Positions 1-8,275 of a stretch of DNA of 64,000 nucleotides are shown piece after piece (within the stretch, counting starts at the first letter, position 1; each line of letters starts with the position of its first letter). The stretch is from Phycicoccus jejuensis (GTDB taxonomy: Bacteria > Actinomycetota > Actinomycetes > Actinomycetales > Dermatophilaceae): the NCBI RefSeq assembly GCF_000720925.1, contig NZ_JOEE01000003.1, positions 186,001 through 250,000 of the forward strand, given 5' to 3'. A program made the translations under genes and the position numbers. Below the pieces are notes generated by a model. The model was given only the letters and a program-made list of their open reading frames with translations, was not told the origin of the DNA and ran no database searches.

Positions 1-544
1 GGAGGGTAGTGCGCAGGGCCTCCAGGGCGGGCAGCCAGGGCGAGCCACGTCGTGCGAGACCGGCTCTCAGGACCTCGATGCCGACGCGGTGGGCGGTGAG
101 CAGGTGCCACGCGGTGGCCCAGTCGTGGACGGCGCCGAACTCGAGGACGACGCACAGGTGGTCGGGGAGCTCGGAGTCGACGTCGAACTCGACCCCGGCC
201 TTCCGGTAGGCCTGCTTGAACTCGACGAGGGCCACCCCTCGTCGGCGGGTGTCGCCGTGGGAGAAGTAGGTCAGGTGCAGCGAGCAGCGCCGGGTGACGT
301 CGAAGGTGTCGACGTACTCGCGTTGCAGCGCCCCGAGATCGGTCCGCTCCAGGGTGTCGAGGGCGACGTCGAGCGGGTCGCGTTGCGCCGCAGGCAGGGC
401 GGCGACGACCCTGCGCAGCATCGGCACCCGCGCGAGCAGCGTCTCGTCGGGGTAGTCGAGCAGGAGGGAGACGACCTGCCAGGTGTGCACGAGGTGGTGC
501 TCGGACAGGCCCGGCTGCGTGCCCCGATGCCGGCGCCACCTCAT
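1..544 (-). CDS. narJ: NarJ nitrate reductase assembly chaperone (C-terminus beyond window)
   Basis: NarJ is the cytoplasmic chaperone that allows molybdenum cofactor insertion into NarG before the NarGH pair docks on membrane subunit NarI. The frame starts with ATG at 544 and is open for about 181 codons to the left edge, so the end of the gene is missing. It carries the family segment RRCSLHLTYFSHGDTRRRG at about residues 85-103, followed by FKQAYRKAG. The start codon shares bases with the narH stop (ATGA at 541-544), which indicates translational coupling. narI is expected just outside the window. Identity is secure. Confidence 0.93.
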   Translation of the reverse strand, partial: MRWRRHRGTQPGLSEHHLVHTWQVVSLLLDYPDETLLARVPMLRRVVAALPAAQRDPLDVALDTLERTDLGALQREYVDTFDVTRRCSLHLTYFSHGDTRRRGVALVEFKQAYRKAGVEFDVDSELPDHLCVVLEFGAVHDWATAWHLLTAHRVGIEVLRAGLARRGSPWLPALEALRTTL

Positions 545-2202
545 CGGTCGGCCTCCTGGCCGGTCGGGAAGAGTCCGTCGGGCATCCCGCGGCCGTCCCA
601 GGTGAGGAGGTTGACGCGACCGCGCAGCGGGTTGTCACCGGCCAGCTGCTCGAGCGAGTCGGCCGACTGGGTCTGCTGGAGCACCCGGAAGTTCTCCACC
701 GCGACCGGCGTCGGCGCAGCGCCGGACCCCTCACCGAAGACGTCGCTCTGTCCCCCGCCGTACTCGGAGACAGCGCACTCGGTGGCCAGCTCCTCGAGGG
801 CGTGGGCTTGCTCGGCGTGGGCCGGGGGGATGACGTAGCGCTCGGAGTACTTGGCCAGCGCCAGGAGGCGGAACATGTCGTACATCGCCTCCCCCTCCAT
901 CCCGACGGCTGCCGGGATCTCGTCCCGGGGGTCGCGACCGAGGTTGATGTCGCGCATGTACGAGCGCATCGCGGCGAGCTTCTTCAGGACACGGTCGACC
1001 GGGGCGACGTCGCCGGCGGTGAAGAGGTTCGCGAGGTACTCGACCGGGATGCGCAGCGTGTCGATCGCGCCGAAGAGGTTGTCGACGTCCTCGGCGTCGT
1101 GGCCGGTGTCCTTGACGACGTCGACGACGGGCGACAGTGGCGGGATGTACCAGACCATCGGCATGGTGCGGTACTCCGGGTGCAGCGGCAGCGCCACCCG
1201 GTGGTCGAGGATCAGCTTCTTGACCGGGCTGCGCCGGGCGGCCTCGACCCAGTCGGTGGGGATGCCCGCCGCCTCGGCCTCACGACGCACGTCGGGGTCC
1301 TCGGGGTCGAGGAAGCACCCGAGCTGTGCCTCGTAGAGGGCGTGCTCGTCCTCGACCGAGGCCGCCTCAAGGACCTTGTCGGCGTCGTAGAGCACGAGTC
1401 CGATGTAGCGCAGTCGCCCGACGCAGGTCTCGGAGCAGACGGTCGGGATGCCGACCTCGATGCGGGGGTAGCAGAAAGTGCACTTCTCGGCCTTGCCGGT
1501 CTTGTGGTTGAAGTAGACCTTCTTGTAGGGGCAGCCGGTGATGCACATCCGCCAGCCGCGGCAGCGGTCCTGGTCGACGAGGACGATGCCGTCCTCCTCG
1601 CGCTTGTAGATCGCGCCGCTCGGGCACGAGGCCGCGCAGGAGGGGTTGAGGCAGTGCTCGCAGATGCGCGGCAGGTAGAACATGAAGGTCTTCTCGAACT
1701 CCATGCGGACCTTGTCCTCGATGCCCTTGAGCATGGGGTCCTTGACGGCGTGCTCGCGCGAGCCGCCGAGGTCGTCGTCCCAGTTGGCGCTCCACGAGAC
1801 GTTGATCGGCTTGCCGGAGATCAGTGAGTGCGGGCGCGCGACGGGGAAGGTCTTCTGCGCCGGGGCGTTGAGCAGTGTCTCGTAGTCGTAGGTCCAGGGC
1901 TCGTAGTAGTCCTGGATGGAGGGCATCTTCGGGTTGCTGAAGATGGTGGCGAGCTTCTTCAGACGACCTCCGGCCCGCAGCCGCAGGCGTCCGTTCTTGA
2001 CGACCCAGCCGCCCTGCCACTCCTCCTGGTCCTCGTAGCCGCGGGGGTAGCCGAGGCCGGGGCGGGTCTCGACGTTGTTGAACCAGACGTACTCGGTGCC
2101 GGCCCGGTTGGTCCACGCCTGCTTGCAGGTGACCGAGCAGGTGTGACACCCGATGCACTTGTCGAGGTTCATGACCATCGCCATCTGCGCCATGACCCGC
2201 AT
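541..2202 (-). CDS. narH: Respiratory nitrate reductase beta subunit NarH
   Basis: NarH passes electrons from the NarI hemes to NarG through four iron-sulfur clusters on the cytoplasmic face of the membrane. The 553-residue product has the first ferredoxin-type motif CIGCHTCSVTC at residues 16-26. Mid-protein it has CEHCLNPSCAASCP and CRGWRMCITGCP; the Trp in the latter is the usual mark of the [3Fe-4S] site. Cysteines for the remaining cluster follow in KCTFCYPR. Start ATG 2202 follows the narG stop by one base and has GGAG seven bases upstream; Met4 is a less likely alternative. Full length for the family. Confidence 0.97.
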   Translation of the reverse strand: MRVMAQMAMVMNLDKCIGCHTCSVTCKQAWTNRAGTEYVWFNNVETRPGLGYPRGYEDQEEWQGGWVVKNGRLRLRAGGRLKKLATIFSNPKMPSIQDYYEPWTYDYETLLNAPAQKTFPVARPHSLISGKPINVSWSANWDDDLGGSREHAVKDPMLKGIEDKVRMEFEKTFMFYLPRICEHCLNPSCAASCPSGAIYKREEDGIVLVDQDRCRGWRMCITGCPYKKVYFNHKTGKAEKCTFCYPRIEVGIPTVCSETCVGRLRYIGLVLYDADKVLEAASVEDEHALYEAQLGCFLDPEDPDVRREAEAAGIPTDWVEAARRSPVKKLILDHRVALPLHPEYRTMPMVWYIPPLSPVVDVVKDTGHDAEDVDNLFGAIDTLRIPVEYLANLFTAGDVAPVDRVLKKLAAMRSYMRDINLGRDPRDEIPAAVGMEGEAMYDMFRLLALAKYSERYVIPPAHAEQAHALEELATECAVSEYGGGQSDVFGEGSGAAPTPVAVENFRVLQQTQSADSLEQLAGDNPLRGRVNLLTWDGRGMPDGLFPTGQEADR

Positions 2203-2203
2203 G

Positions 2204-5200
2204 TCAGTACTCCACGTCCTGGTTGGTGCGACGGCGGATCATCGTGATCTCGTCGCGGTTGTTGCCGGTGGGCCCGATGTAGTTGAAGAAGTACGACAGC
2301 TGTGCGTAGCCGCCGATGATGTGGCTCGGCTTGATCATGATCCGGGTGAGCGAGTTGTGGATTCCGCCTCGCTTGCCGTCGCGCTCGGTCAAGGGCACGT
2401 CGATCAGCCGGTCCTGCGCGTGGTGCATGTAGACGGTGCCCTCGGGCATCCGGTGCGACACGATCGCGCGGGCCGCGACGACGCCGTTGCGGTTGACCGC
2501 CTCGACCCAGTCGTTGTCGTGGACGCCGATCTTCTCGGCGTCGAGGTCGGACATCCAGATGGTCTGCCCGCCCCGTGAGAGCGAGAGCATGAAGAGGTTG
2601 TCCTGGTACTCGCTGTGGATCGACCACTTGTTGTGCGGGGTGAGGTAGCGCACCGAGACCCCGAGGGCGTTCTGCTCGCCGAGGGCGGTCTCGCCGAAGA
2701 GCTCGGTCATGTTCAGCGGCGGCCGGAACACCGGCAGCGCCTCCCCCATGCCGAGCACCCAGTCGTGGTCGACGTAGAACTGCTGGCGCCCGGTGAGGGT
2801 GTGGAAGGGCTTGTGCCGTTCGATGTTGATGGTGAAGGGCGAGTACCGCCGCCCGCCGGACTCCGAGCCCGACCACTCGGGTGAGGTGATGACCGGGACG
2901 GGCGCGACCTGGGTGTCGGCGAAGGTGATCTGCTTGCCTTCGTGCTCGGCCGCGAGGTCGTGCAGCAGTGTGCCGGTGCGCTTCTCGACGTTCTTGAAGC
3001 CGTGGGTCGCGAGGTGCCCGTTGGTCGTGCCGGACAGGTGCAGGATCGCGTCGGCGACGTGGATGTCGGTCTCGAGGCGTGGCTGGCCCTCCCCGGCCCC
3101 GCTCGGGACCACCCCGTTGCGTCGGCGCAGGAGGTCGACCTCCCGCCCCACCTCGTAGGGCACGCCCTTGGTGAGCATCCCGACGGACTCCATCAGCGGT
3201 CCGATGGACGTCATCTTGTCGTACACCGCCGGGTAGTCGCGCTCGGTGACGACGAGGACCGGGAGGGTCTTGCCGGGCACCGGCTCGCACTCCCCCGCGC
3301 GCCAGTCCTTGACCACGCCGTGCACGGTCGCCATCGCCTCGGGGGTGTCGTGCCACAGGGGCTTGGCGACAACGTCTCGGCGCGTGCCGAGGTGGTCGAC
3401 GGCGAGCTCGGAGAACCGCTTCGCGATCGCCTTCCACGCCTCCCAGTCGGTCTTGGACTGCCACGGGGGTGCGATGGCCGGGTTGAAGGAGTGCACGAAC
3501 GGGTGCATGTCGGTGGTGTTGATGTCGTGCTTCTCGTACCAGGTGGCCGCCGGCAGCACGACGTCGGAGAACAGGGTCGAGCTGGTCATCCGGAAGTCGA
3601 TGGTCGTCAGCAGGTCGAGCTTGCCCTCGGGCACCTCGTCCGGCCAGGCGATGCCCGCCGGCCGCTTCTCCGGCGGTGCCTGCTGCGCGGTGACCGCGTT
3701 GTCCGTGCCGAGGAGGTGCTTGAGGAAGTACTCGTTGCCCTTGGCGCTGGAACCCAGGAGGTTGGCTCGCCAGAGGCTGAGGATACGCGGGTGGTTCTCC
3801 TCGGCCTCCGGGTCCTCGACGGCGAACTTCAGTGCGCCCGAGCGCAGCTGGTCGACGACGTAGTCGGCGGGAGCCATCCCGGCGGCGTCGGCCTCGTCGG
3901 CCAGGACGAGGCTGCTGCGGTCGAAGGTCGGGTAGCTCGGCGTCCAGCCCAGGCGCACCGACTGGGCCAGCAGGTCCATGACGCCCTTGCCGGCGAACAC
4001 CCCGGTGCCGGCGTCGACGTCGTCGGCGGTGAAGGTGTCGTAGCGGTACTGGCTCGTGTTGACGTACCAGTACGCGGTCTGGTTCATGTGCCGCGGCGGC
4101 CGGTGCCAGTCCAGGGCGAAGGCCATGTGCTGGAAGCCCATGATCGGGCGGACCTTCTCCTGGCCGACGTAGTGCGCCCAGCCGCCGCCGTTGCGGCCCT
4201 GGCAGCCGGTGATCGTGGTCAGGACGAGCATCGCCCGGTAGATCTGGTCGGAGTGGAACCAGTGGTTGGTGCCGGCGCCCATGAGGATCATCCCGCGCCC
4301 CTGGGTGTCGACGGCGTTCTGCGCCCACTCGCGGGCCAGCCGGACCACCTGCTCGGCGGGCACGGAGGTGATCTCCTCCTGCCACGCGGGGGTCGCCGGG
4401 GTGGACGGGTCGTCGTAGCCGGCCGGCCAGGTGCCGGGCAGCCCTTCGCGGGCGACGCCGTACTGGGCGAGCATGAGGTCGAGGACGGTCGTCACGAGGC
4501 GGTCCCCGACGCGGCGCACGGGGACCCCTCGCTCGACGTGAGCGACCTTGCCGTCGGGGGTGTCGAAGCGCGGCAGGACGACCCGGACCGACGCGGTCGC
4601 GGTGTCATGCACCGACAGCGCGGGCTCGAGGTCGCCGAGCTGCAGGTTCCACCGACCCAGCCCCTCGTCACCCCACCGGAACCCGAGCGAGCCCTGCGGC
4701 ACGGCGACGGTGTCGGTGCGCGCGTCGAGGACGACCGGTTTCCACATCGCGTTCTCGGAGGTGGCCTCGGCGACGTCGAGGTCGCCGGCGACGACGTACT
4801 TCCCGGGGCGGTAGGCCGCCTCGCCGTCGGCACCCACCGGGGCGGAGCCGTCGACTTCGAGGGAGACCAGGAAGGGCAGGTCGGTGTACTGCCGGTTGTA
4901 GTCGGTGAAGAAGTCGACCTGCCGGTCGACGAAGAACTCCTTGAGGATCACGTGCCCCAGCGCCATCGCGAGGGCGCCGTCGGTGCCGGGCGCGGCCGCG
5001 ACCCACTCGTCGGCGAACTTGACGTTCTCGGCGTAGTCGGGCGAGACGGCGACGACCTTCTGGCCGCGGTAGCGCGCCTCGGTCATCCAGTGCGCGTCGG
5101 GGGTGCGCGTCATCGGGACGTTCGAGCCCCACATGATGAGGTAGCCGGCGTCCCACCAGTCCCCGGACTCGGGGACGTCGGTCTGGTCGCCGAACATCTG

Positions 5201-5920
5201 CGGGGAGGCGTTGGGCAGGTCGGCGTACCAGTCGTAGAAGGAGAGCATCGGGGCGCCGATGAGCTCGAGGAAGCGGGCGCCCGAGGCGTACGACACCGGC
5301 GACATCGCAGGGATCGGAGAGAAGCCGGCGATCCGGTCCGGCCCCCAGCGCTTGACCGTGTAGACGTGTGCGGCGGCGACGAGGTCGACGACCTCCTCCC
5401 AGGTGGAGCGCACCAGCCCGCCCTTGCCGCGGGCGGACTTGTAGCGGCGCGCCTTCTCCGGGTCCTGCACGATCAAGGCCCAGGCCAGCACGGGGTCACC
5501 GCCGACCGCGCGGCGCGCCTCCCGGAACATCTCCAGCAGGACGCCACGCACGTAGGGGTAGCGCACCCGGGTCGGCGAGTAGGTGTACCAGCTGAAGGCG
5601 GCCCCGCGCGGGCAGCCGCGGGGCTCGTACTCCGGGCGGTCCGGCCCGGTGGAGGGGTAGTCGGTCTGCTGCGCCTCCCACGTGATGATGCCGTCCTTGA
5701 CGTACACCTTCCACGAGCACGAGCCGGTGCAGTTGACCCCGTGGGTGCTGCGCACGACCTTGTCGTGCGACCACCGGTCACGGTAGAACGCGTCCCCCGC
5801 CCGACCGCCCTCCCGGTGCAGCGCCCGACGGTCCGGCGAGACCTCACCGCGGGTGAAGAAGCGACGAGTGCCGACGAGGGCCTCGGTGAGGGGTCCGTCG
5901 AGTCCGGGGGTCGTGGCCAT
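2204..5920 (-). CDS. narG: Respiratory nitrate reductase alpha subunit NarG
   Basis: NarG is the catalytic subunit, reducing nitrate to nitrite at a molybdenum bis-MGD centre with electrons from NarH. The product is 1238 residues, the usual family size. The N-terminus has the FS0 cluster motif: His60, Cys64, Cys68 and, after 34 residues, Cys103. Family blocks such as WGSNVPMTRTPDAH and the C-terminal RNGVVAARA follow. I chose ATG 5920 because GGAG lies seven bases upstream and the product begins MATTPGLDGP; an upstream in-frame start at 6040 would add a low-quality 40-residue extension overlapping the regulator gene. It lies 25 bases after that regulator and one base before narH, so one operon is likely. 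Confidence 0.97.
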   Translation of the reverse strand: MATTPGLDGPLTEALVGTRRFFTRGEVSPDRRALHREGGRAGDAFYRDRWSHDKVVRSTHGVNCTGSCSWKVYVKDGIITWEAQQTDYPSTGPDRPEYEPRGCPRGAAFSWYTYSPTRVRYPYVRGVLLEMFREARRAVGGDPVLAWALIVQDPEKARRYKSARGKGGLVRSTWEEVVDLVAAAHVYTVKRWGPDRIAGFSPIPAMSPVSYASGARFLELIGAPMLSFYDWYADLPNASPQMFGDQTDVPESGDWWDAGYLIMWGSNVPMTRTPDAHWMTEARYRGQKVVAVSPDYAENVKFADEWVAAAPGTDGALAMALGHVILKEFFVDRQVDFFTDYNRQYTDLPFLVSLEVDGSAPVGADGEAAYRPGKYVVAGDLDVAEATSENAMWKPVVLDARTDTVAVPQGSLGFRWGDEGLGRWNLQLGDLEPALSVHDTATASVRVVLPRFDTPDGKVAHVERGVPVRRVGDRLVTTVLDLMLAQYGVAREGLPGTWPAGYDDPSTPATPAWQEEITSVPAEQVVRLAREWAQNAVDTQGRGMILMGAGTNHWFHSDQIYRAMLVLTTITGCQGRNGGGWAHYVGQEKVRPIMGFQHMAFALDWHRPPRHMNQTAYWYVNTSQYRYDTFTADDVDAGTGVFAGKGVMDLLAQSVRLGWTPSYPTFDRSSLVLADEADAAGMAPADYVVDQLRSGALKFAVEDPEAEENHPRILSLWRANLLGSSAKGNEYFLKHLLGTDNAVTAQQAPPEKRPAGIAWPDEVPEGKLDLLTTIDFRMTSSTLFSDVVLPAATWYEKHDINTTDMHPFVHSFNPAIAPPWQSKTDWEAWKAIAKRFSELAVDHLGTRRDVVAKPLWHDTPEAMATVHGVVKDWRAGECEPVPGKTLPVLVVTERDYPAVYDKMTSIGPLMESVGMLTKGVPYEVGREVDLLRRRNGVVPSGAGEGQPRLETDIHVADAILHLSGTTNGHLATHGFKNVEKRTGTLLHDLAAEHEGKQITFADTQVAPVPVITSPEWSGSESGGRRYSPFTINIERHKPFHTLTGRQQFYVDHDWVLGMGEALPVFRPPLNMTELFGETALGEQNALGVSVRYLTPHNKWSIHSEYQDNLFMLSLSRGGQTIWMSDLDAEKIGVHDNDWVEAVNRNGVVAARAIVSHRMPEGTVYMHHAQDRLIDVPLTERDGKRGGIHNSLTRIMIKPSHIIGGYAQLSYFFNYIGPTGNNRDEITMIRRRTNQDVEY

Positions 5921-5945
5921 GGGTCGTCTCCGAGGGATGAAGGGC

Positions 5946-6677
5946 CTACGAGGCCCGGAACGGTGTGGTGGTGCGGATGTGCGCCACGCAGCGGGTGTCG
6001 GTGACGAACGGCTCGAGCGCCACCTGAGCGCCGCTCTCACCGGACATGACCATGGACTCGGCGACCAGGCCGCGGTGCACGCCGCAGACCACGGCCTGGT
6101 TGTCGCGCGCGAGGTCGAGGAAGGGGCAGTCGCTCAGCTCGACGCGGGCGGCCCGACCGCCCTCGGAGGTCGAGACCTCCGGTTGGTAGCCCCAGTCCTC
6201 CAGGACGTCGATGACCTCGCCGACCCGGCCGAGCCAGACGCCGGCGCTGTCGGCCGGGGTGCGCTCCGGGTGGTCGGTCAGGTGCTCGCGGGCCCAGCGG
6301 CGACCTGCCTCGTAGGGCGTGATGCGTTCGCCCTGCACCGAGGCCGTCATCGCCTCGGTCAGCAGCGTCGTCAGCAGGCGCAGGGGCTCCGGGTGGCCGG
6401 CCCCGGTCGGGGTCGCGGGCGGGAGGGGTCGGTAGACCTTGCGCGGCCGGCCGGCTCCCCCGGTGCGGACGAACTCGCTCTCCAGCACTCCCGCGGCGAC
6501 GAGCTGGTCGAGGTGGAAGCGCACCGTCGTCACGTGGAGGTCGGCCTGCGGCGCGAGCTCGGCGGCGGTCAGGCCCTGCGGGGAGTCCGCGGCGCTCGTC
6601 TCGAGCACGTCGACCAGGAGGCGGCGGACGGGGGAGGCGAGGAGCGCGGCGGCGTCGTACTGCTGCGGAGTGGTCAC
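5946..6677 (-). CDS. HTH regulator with probable Fe-S sensor domain, first gene of the nar operon
   Basis: A 243-residue ArsR/DeoR-like regulator of the SufR type. Residues about 28-65 form a winged helix-turn-helix (LTAAELAPQADLHVTTVRFH). The C-terminal half has three spaced cysteines, in SDCPFLDLA, AVVCGVHRGL and DTRCVAH. In SufR-like proteins such cysteines hold an iron-sulfur cluster that senses oxygen, NO or redox state; that role here is inferred. GTG 6677 is preceded by a purine-rich AGGAGGAGGGGG stretch. The gene is directly upstream of narG and divergent from narK1, so it probably controls this island and itself. No Fnr- or NarL-type regulator is visible nearby. Confidence 0.8.
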   Translation of the reverse strand: MTTPQQYDAAALLASPVRRLLVDVLETSAADSPQGLTAAELAPQADLHVTTVRFHLDQLVAAGVLESEFVRTGGAGRPRKVYRPLPPATPTGAGHPEPLRLLTTLLTEAMTASVQGERITPYEAGRRWAREHLTDHPERTPADSAGVWLGRVGEVIDVLEDWGYQPEVSTSEGGRAARVELSDCPFLDLARDNQAVVCGVHRGLVAESMVMSGESGAQVALEPFVTDTRCVAHIRTTTPFRAS

Positions 6678-6890
6678 CGGACGATCCCCCTCCTCCTATT
6701 TGCCGGACTCTGTCGCTCCATATAAGCACATGCCGGGACCGGGGGTGAAGTGCCCCGGATGATGCAAATGCACTGTTTCTGAGCCGTTCTCAGCATTTAC
6801 TACGCCAAGTAGTTGTCAGGACGGCGGGGCGGGAGTAGCGTCCGCGTCGGCAGTTTTAACGGATGATCTTCCTTCCAAACTGGAGGACAT
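6678..6890. promoter_or_regulatory. Divergent nar/narK control region with two dyads
   Basis: This 213-base gap separates the nar operon from narK1. It is AT-richer than its surroundings and must hold both promoters. Two perfect 5-5-5 inverted repeats are visible: CTGAGCCGTTCTCAG at 6779-6793 and ACTACGCCAAGTAGT at 6799-6813, with centres 20 bases apart. TGCAAATGCA lies at 6763-6772. A TATAAG/TTATAT segment near 6719-6726 could be the minus-strand -10 box. narK1 has GGAGG five bases from its ATG. Which protein binds is unknown. Confidence 0.55.
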
Positions 6891-8252
6891 ATGGCATCGC
6901 CCGCCACCACCCTGGGCACGTCCCCGACGAGGGGTATCGCCCACCCTGTGGGCGCCCCGGGCGCCCGGCGGGTGCTCGTCCTGTCGAGCGCCGCGTTCAC
7001 CCTGATGTTCGCGGCGTGGCTGATGTTCGGCATCCTCGGGGTGCCGATCCAGAAGGAGCTCGGCCTCTCCGACCCCGAGCTCGCCTGGGTGAGCGCGGTG
7101 GCGGTGCTCAACGGTTCCCTGTGGCGCCTGCCGGCCGGGATGCTCACCGACCGGTTCGGCGGTCGCCGCGTGATGACCGTCCTCCTGCTCGCCACGGCCG
7201 TCCCCGCCTGGTTCGTCGCGCACGCGCAGAGCTACGGCGCGCTCCTCGCGCTGGCCTTCCTCGTCGGCTTCGCCGGCAACTCCTTCAGCGCCGGTATCGC
7301 CTGGAACGCCGCCTGGCAGCCCCGCGAGCGCCAGGGCCTGGCCCTCGGGGTGTTCGGTGCCGGGAACGTCGGGGCGTCGGTCACCAAGTTCATCGGCCCT
7401 CCCCTCGTCGCGGGCACCGCCGGCGCCGCGTGGTTCGGCGGCACGGTGCAGGGCGGCTGGCGCCTGGTCCCCGTCATCTACGCCGGGCTCCTGCTCGTCA
7501 TGGGCGTACTGGTCTGGGTGGGGACCCCCTCCCGCGACCGGATGCCGGGCCGCTCGGCGACCATCGCCTCCCAGCTCTCCCCGCTGCGGCAGGTCCGGGT
7601 GTGGCGCTTCAGCCTCTACTACGTCGCCTTCTTCGGCGCCTACGTCGCCCTGGCCGCCTGGCTGCCGAAGTACTACGTCGACAACTACGGCGTCTCGCTC
7701 ACCGTCGCCGGTCTCCTGACCGCGCTCTACATCTTCCCCGCGTCGCTGCTGCGGCCGCTCGGCGGCTGGTTCTCCGACCGCCTCGGTGCCCGCCGCGTCA
7801 TGTACGCGACCTTCGCGGTGATGCTCCTGGCCTCGGGGCTGCTCATGATGCCGAACGGCCACCTCGTCATCCAGCACGCGGACGGCTCGCAGTCCTCCCA
7901 CCTCGCCTACAGCCTCGGCATCGTCCCGTTCACGGCCCTGCTCGTCGTCCTCGGCAGCGCGATGGGCATCGGCAAGGCGGCCGTATACAAGCACATCCCC
8001 GAGTACTTCCCGCACGCCGTCGGCTCCGTCGGCGGCCTGGTCGGGATGCTCGGCGGCCTCGGCGGCTTCGCCCTCCCGCCGCTGTTCGCCTACACCAAGG
8101 CGTGGACGGGCTTCCCCACCTCCACCTTCTTCGTCCTCTTCGTCCTCGTCGCGCTCAGCGCGCTGTGGATGCACCTGACCGTCGTGCGGATGCTGCACGA
8201 GGAGTCCCCCGAGCTCGCCCACCGTCTCGAGCCGGCCGCGGCCGCGCACTGA
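6891..8252 (+). CDS. narK: NarK-type MFS nitrate/nitrite transporter (copy 1)
   Basis: A 453-residue membrane protein with about 12 hydrophobic spans and NNP-family features: LMFGILGVPIQKELG in the first span, the MFS loop GMLTDRFGGRRV at about residues 84-95, and the glycine-rich stretch FGAGNVGASVTKFIGP. Proteins of this family bring in nitrate with protons or exchange nitrate for nitrite. It begins at ATG 6891 with a clear TGGAGG site. It is followed 23 bases later by a second, divergent family member, so the pair probably divides symport and antiport as in two-domain NarK systems; which copy does which is not decided by the sequence. Confidence 0.9.
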   Translation: MASPATTLGTSPTRGIAHPVGAPGARRVLVLSSAAFTLMFAAWLMFGILGVPIQKELGLSDPELAWVSAVAVLNGSLWRLPAGMLTDRFGGRRVMTVLLLATAVPAWFVAHAQSYGALLALAFLVGFAGNSFSAGIAWNAAWQPRERQGLALGVFGAGNVGASVTKFIGPPLVAGTAGAAWFGGTVQGGWRLVPVIYAGLLLVMGVLVWVGTPSRDRMPGRSATIASQLSPLRQVRVWRFSLYYVAFFGAYVALAAWLPKYYVDNYGVSLTVAGLLTALYIFPASLLRPLGGWFSDRLGARRVMYATFAVMLLASGLLMMPNGHLVIQHADGSQSSHLAYSLGIVPFTALLVVLGSAMGIGKAAVYKHIPEYFPHAVGSVGGLVGMLGGLGGFALPPLFAYTKAWTGFPTSTFFVLFVLVALSALWMHLTVVRMLHEESPELAHRLEPAAAAH

Positions 8253-8275
8253 GCACCACCTCCGAGGAGAACGTC

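Noticed and set aside
2942..6004. Very long open frame on the plus strand opposite narG
   Set aside because: It is an antisense frame kept open by high GC third positions; its translation is repetitive Arg/Gly/Val/Asp without family features, while narG on the other strand is certain.
5921..6040. Upstream start of narG adding 40 residues
   Set aside because: The extension overlaps the regulator gene, has no family match, and the ATG at 5920 has a better ribosome site.
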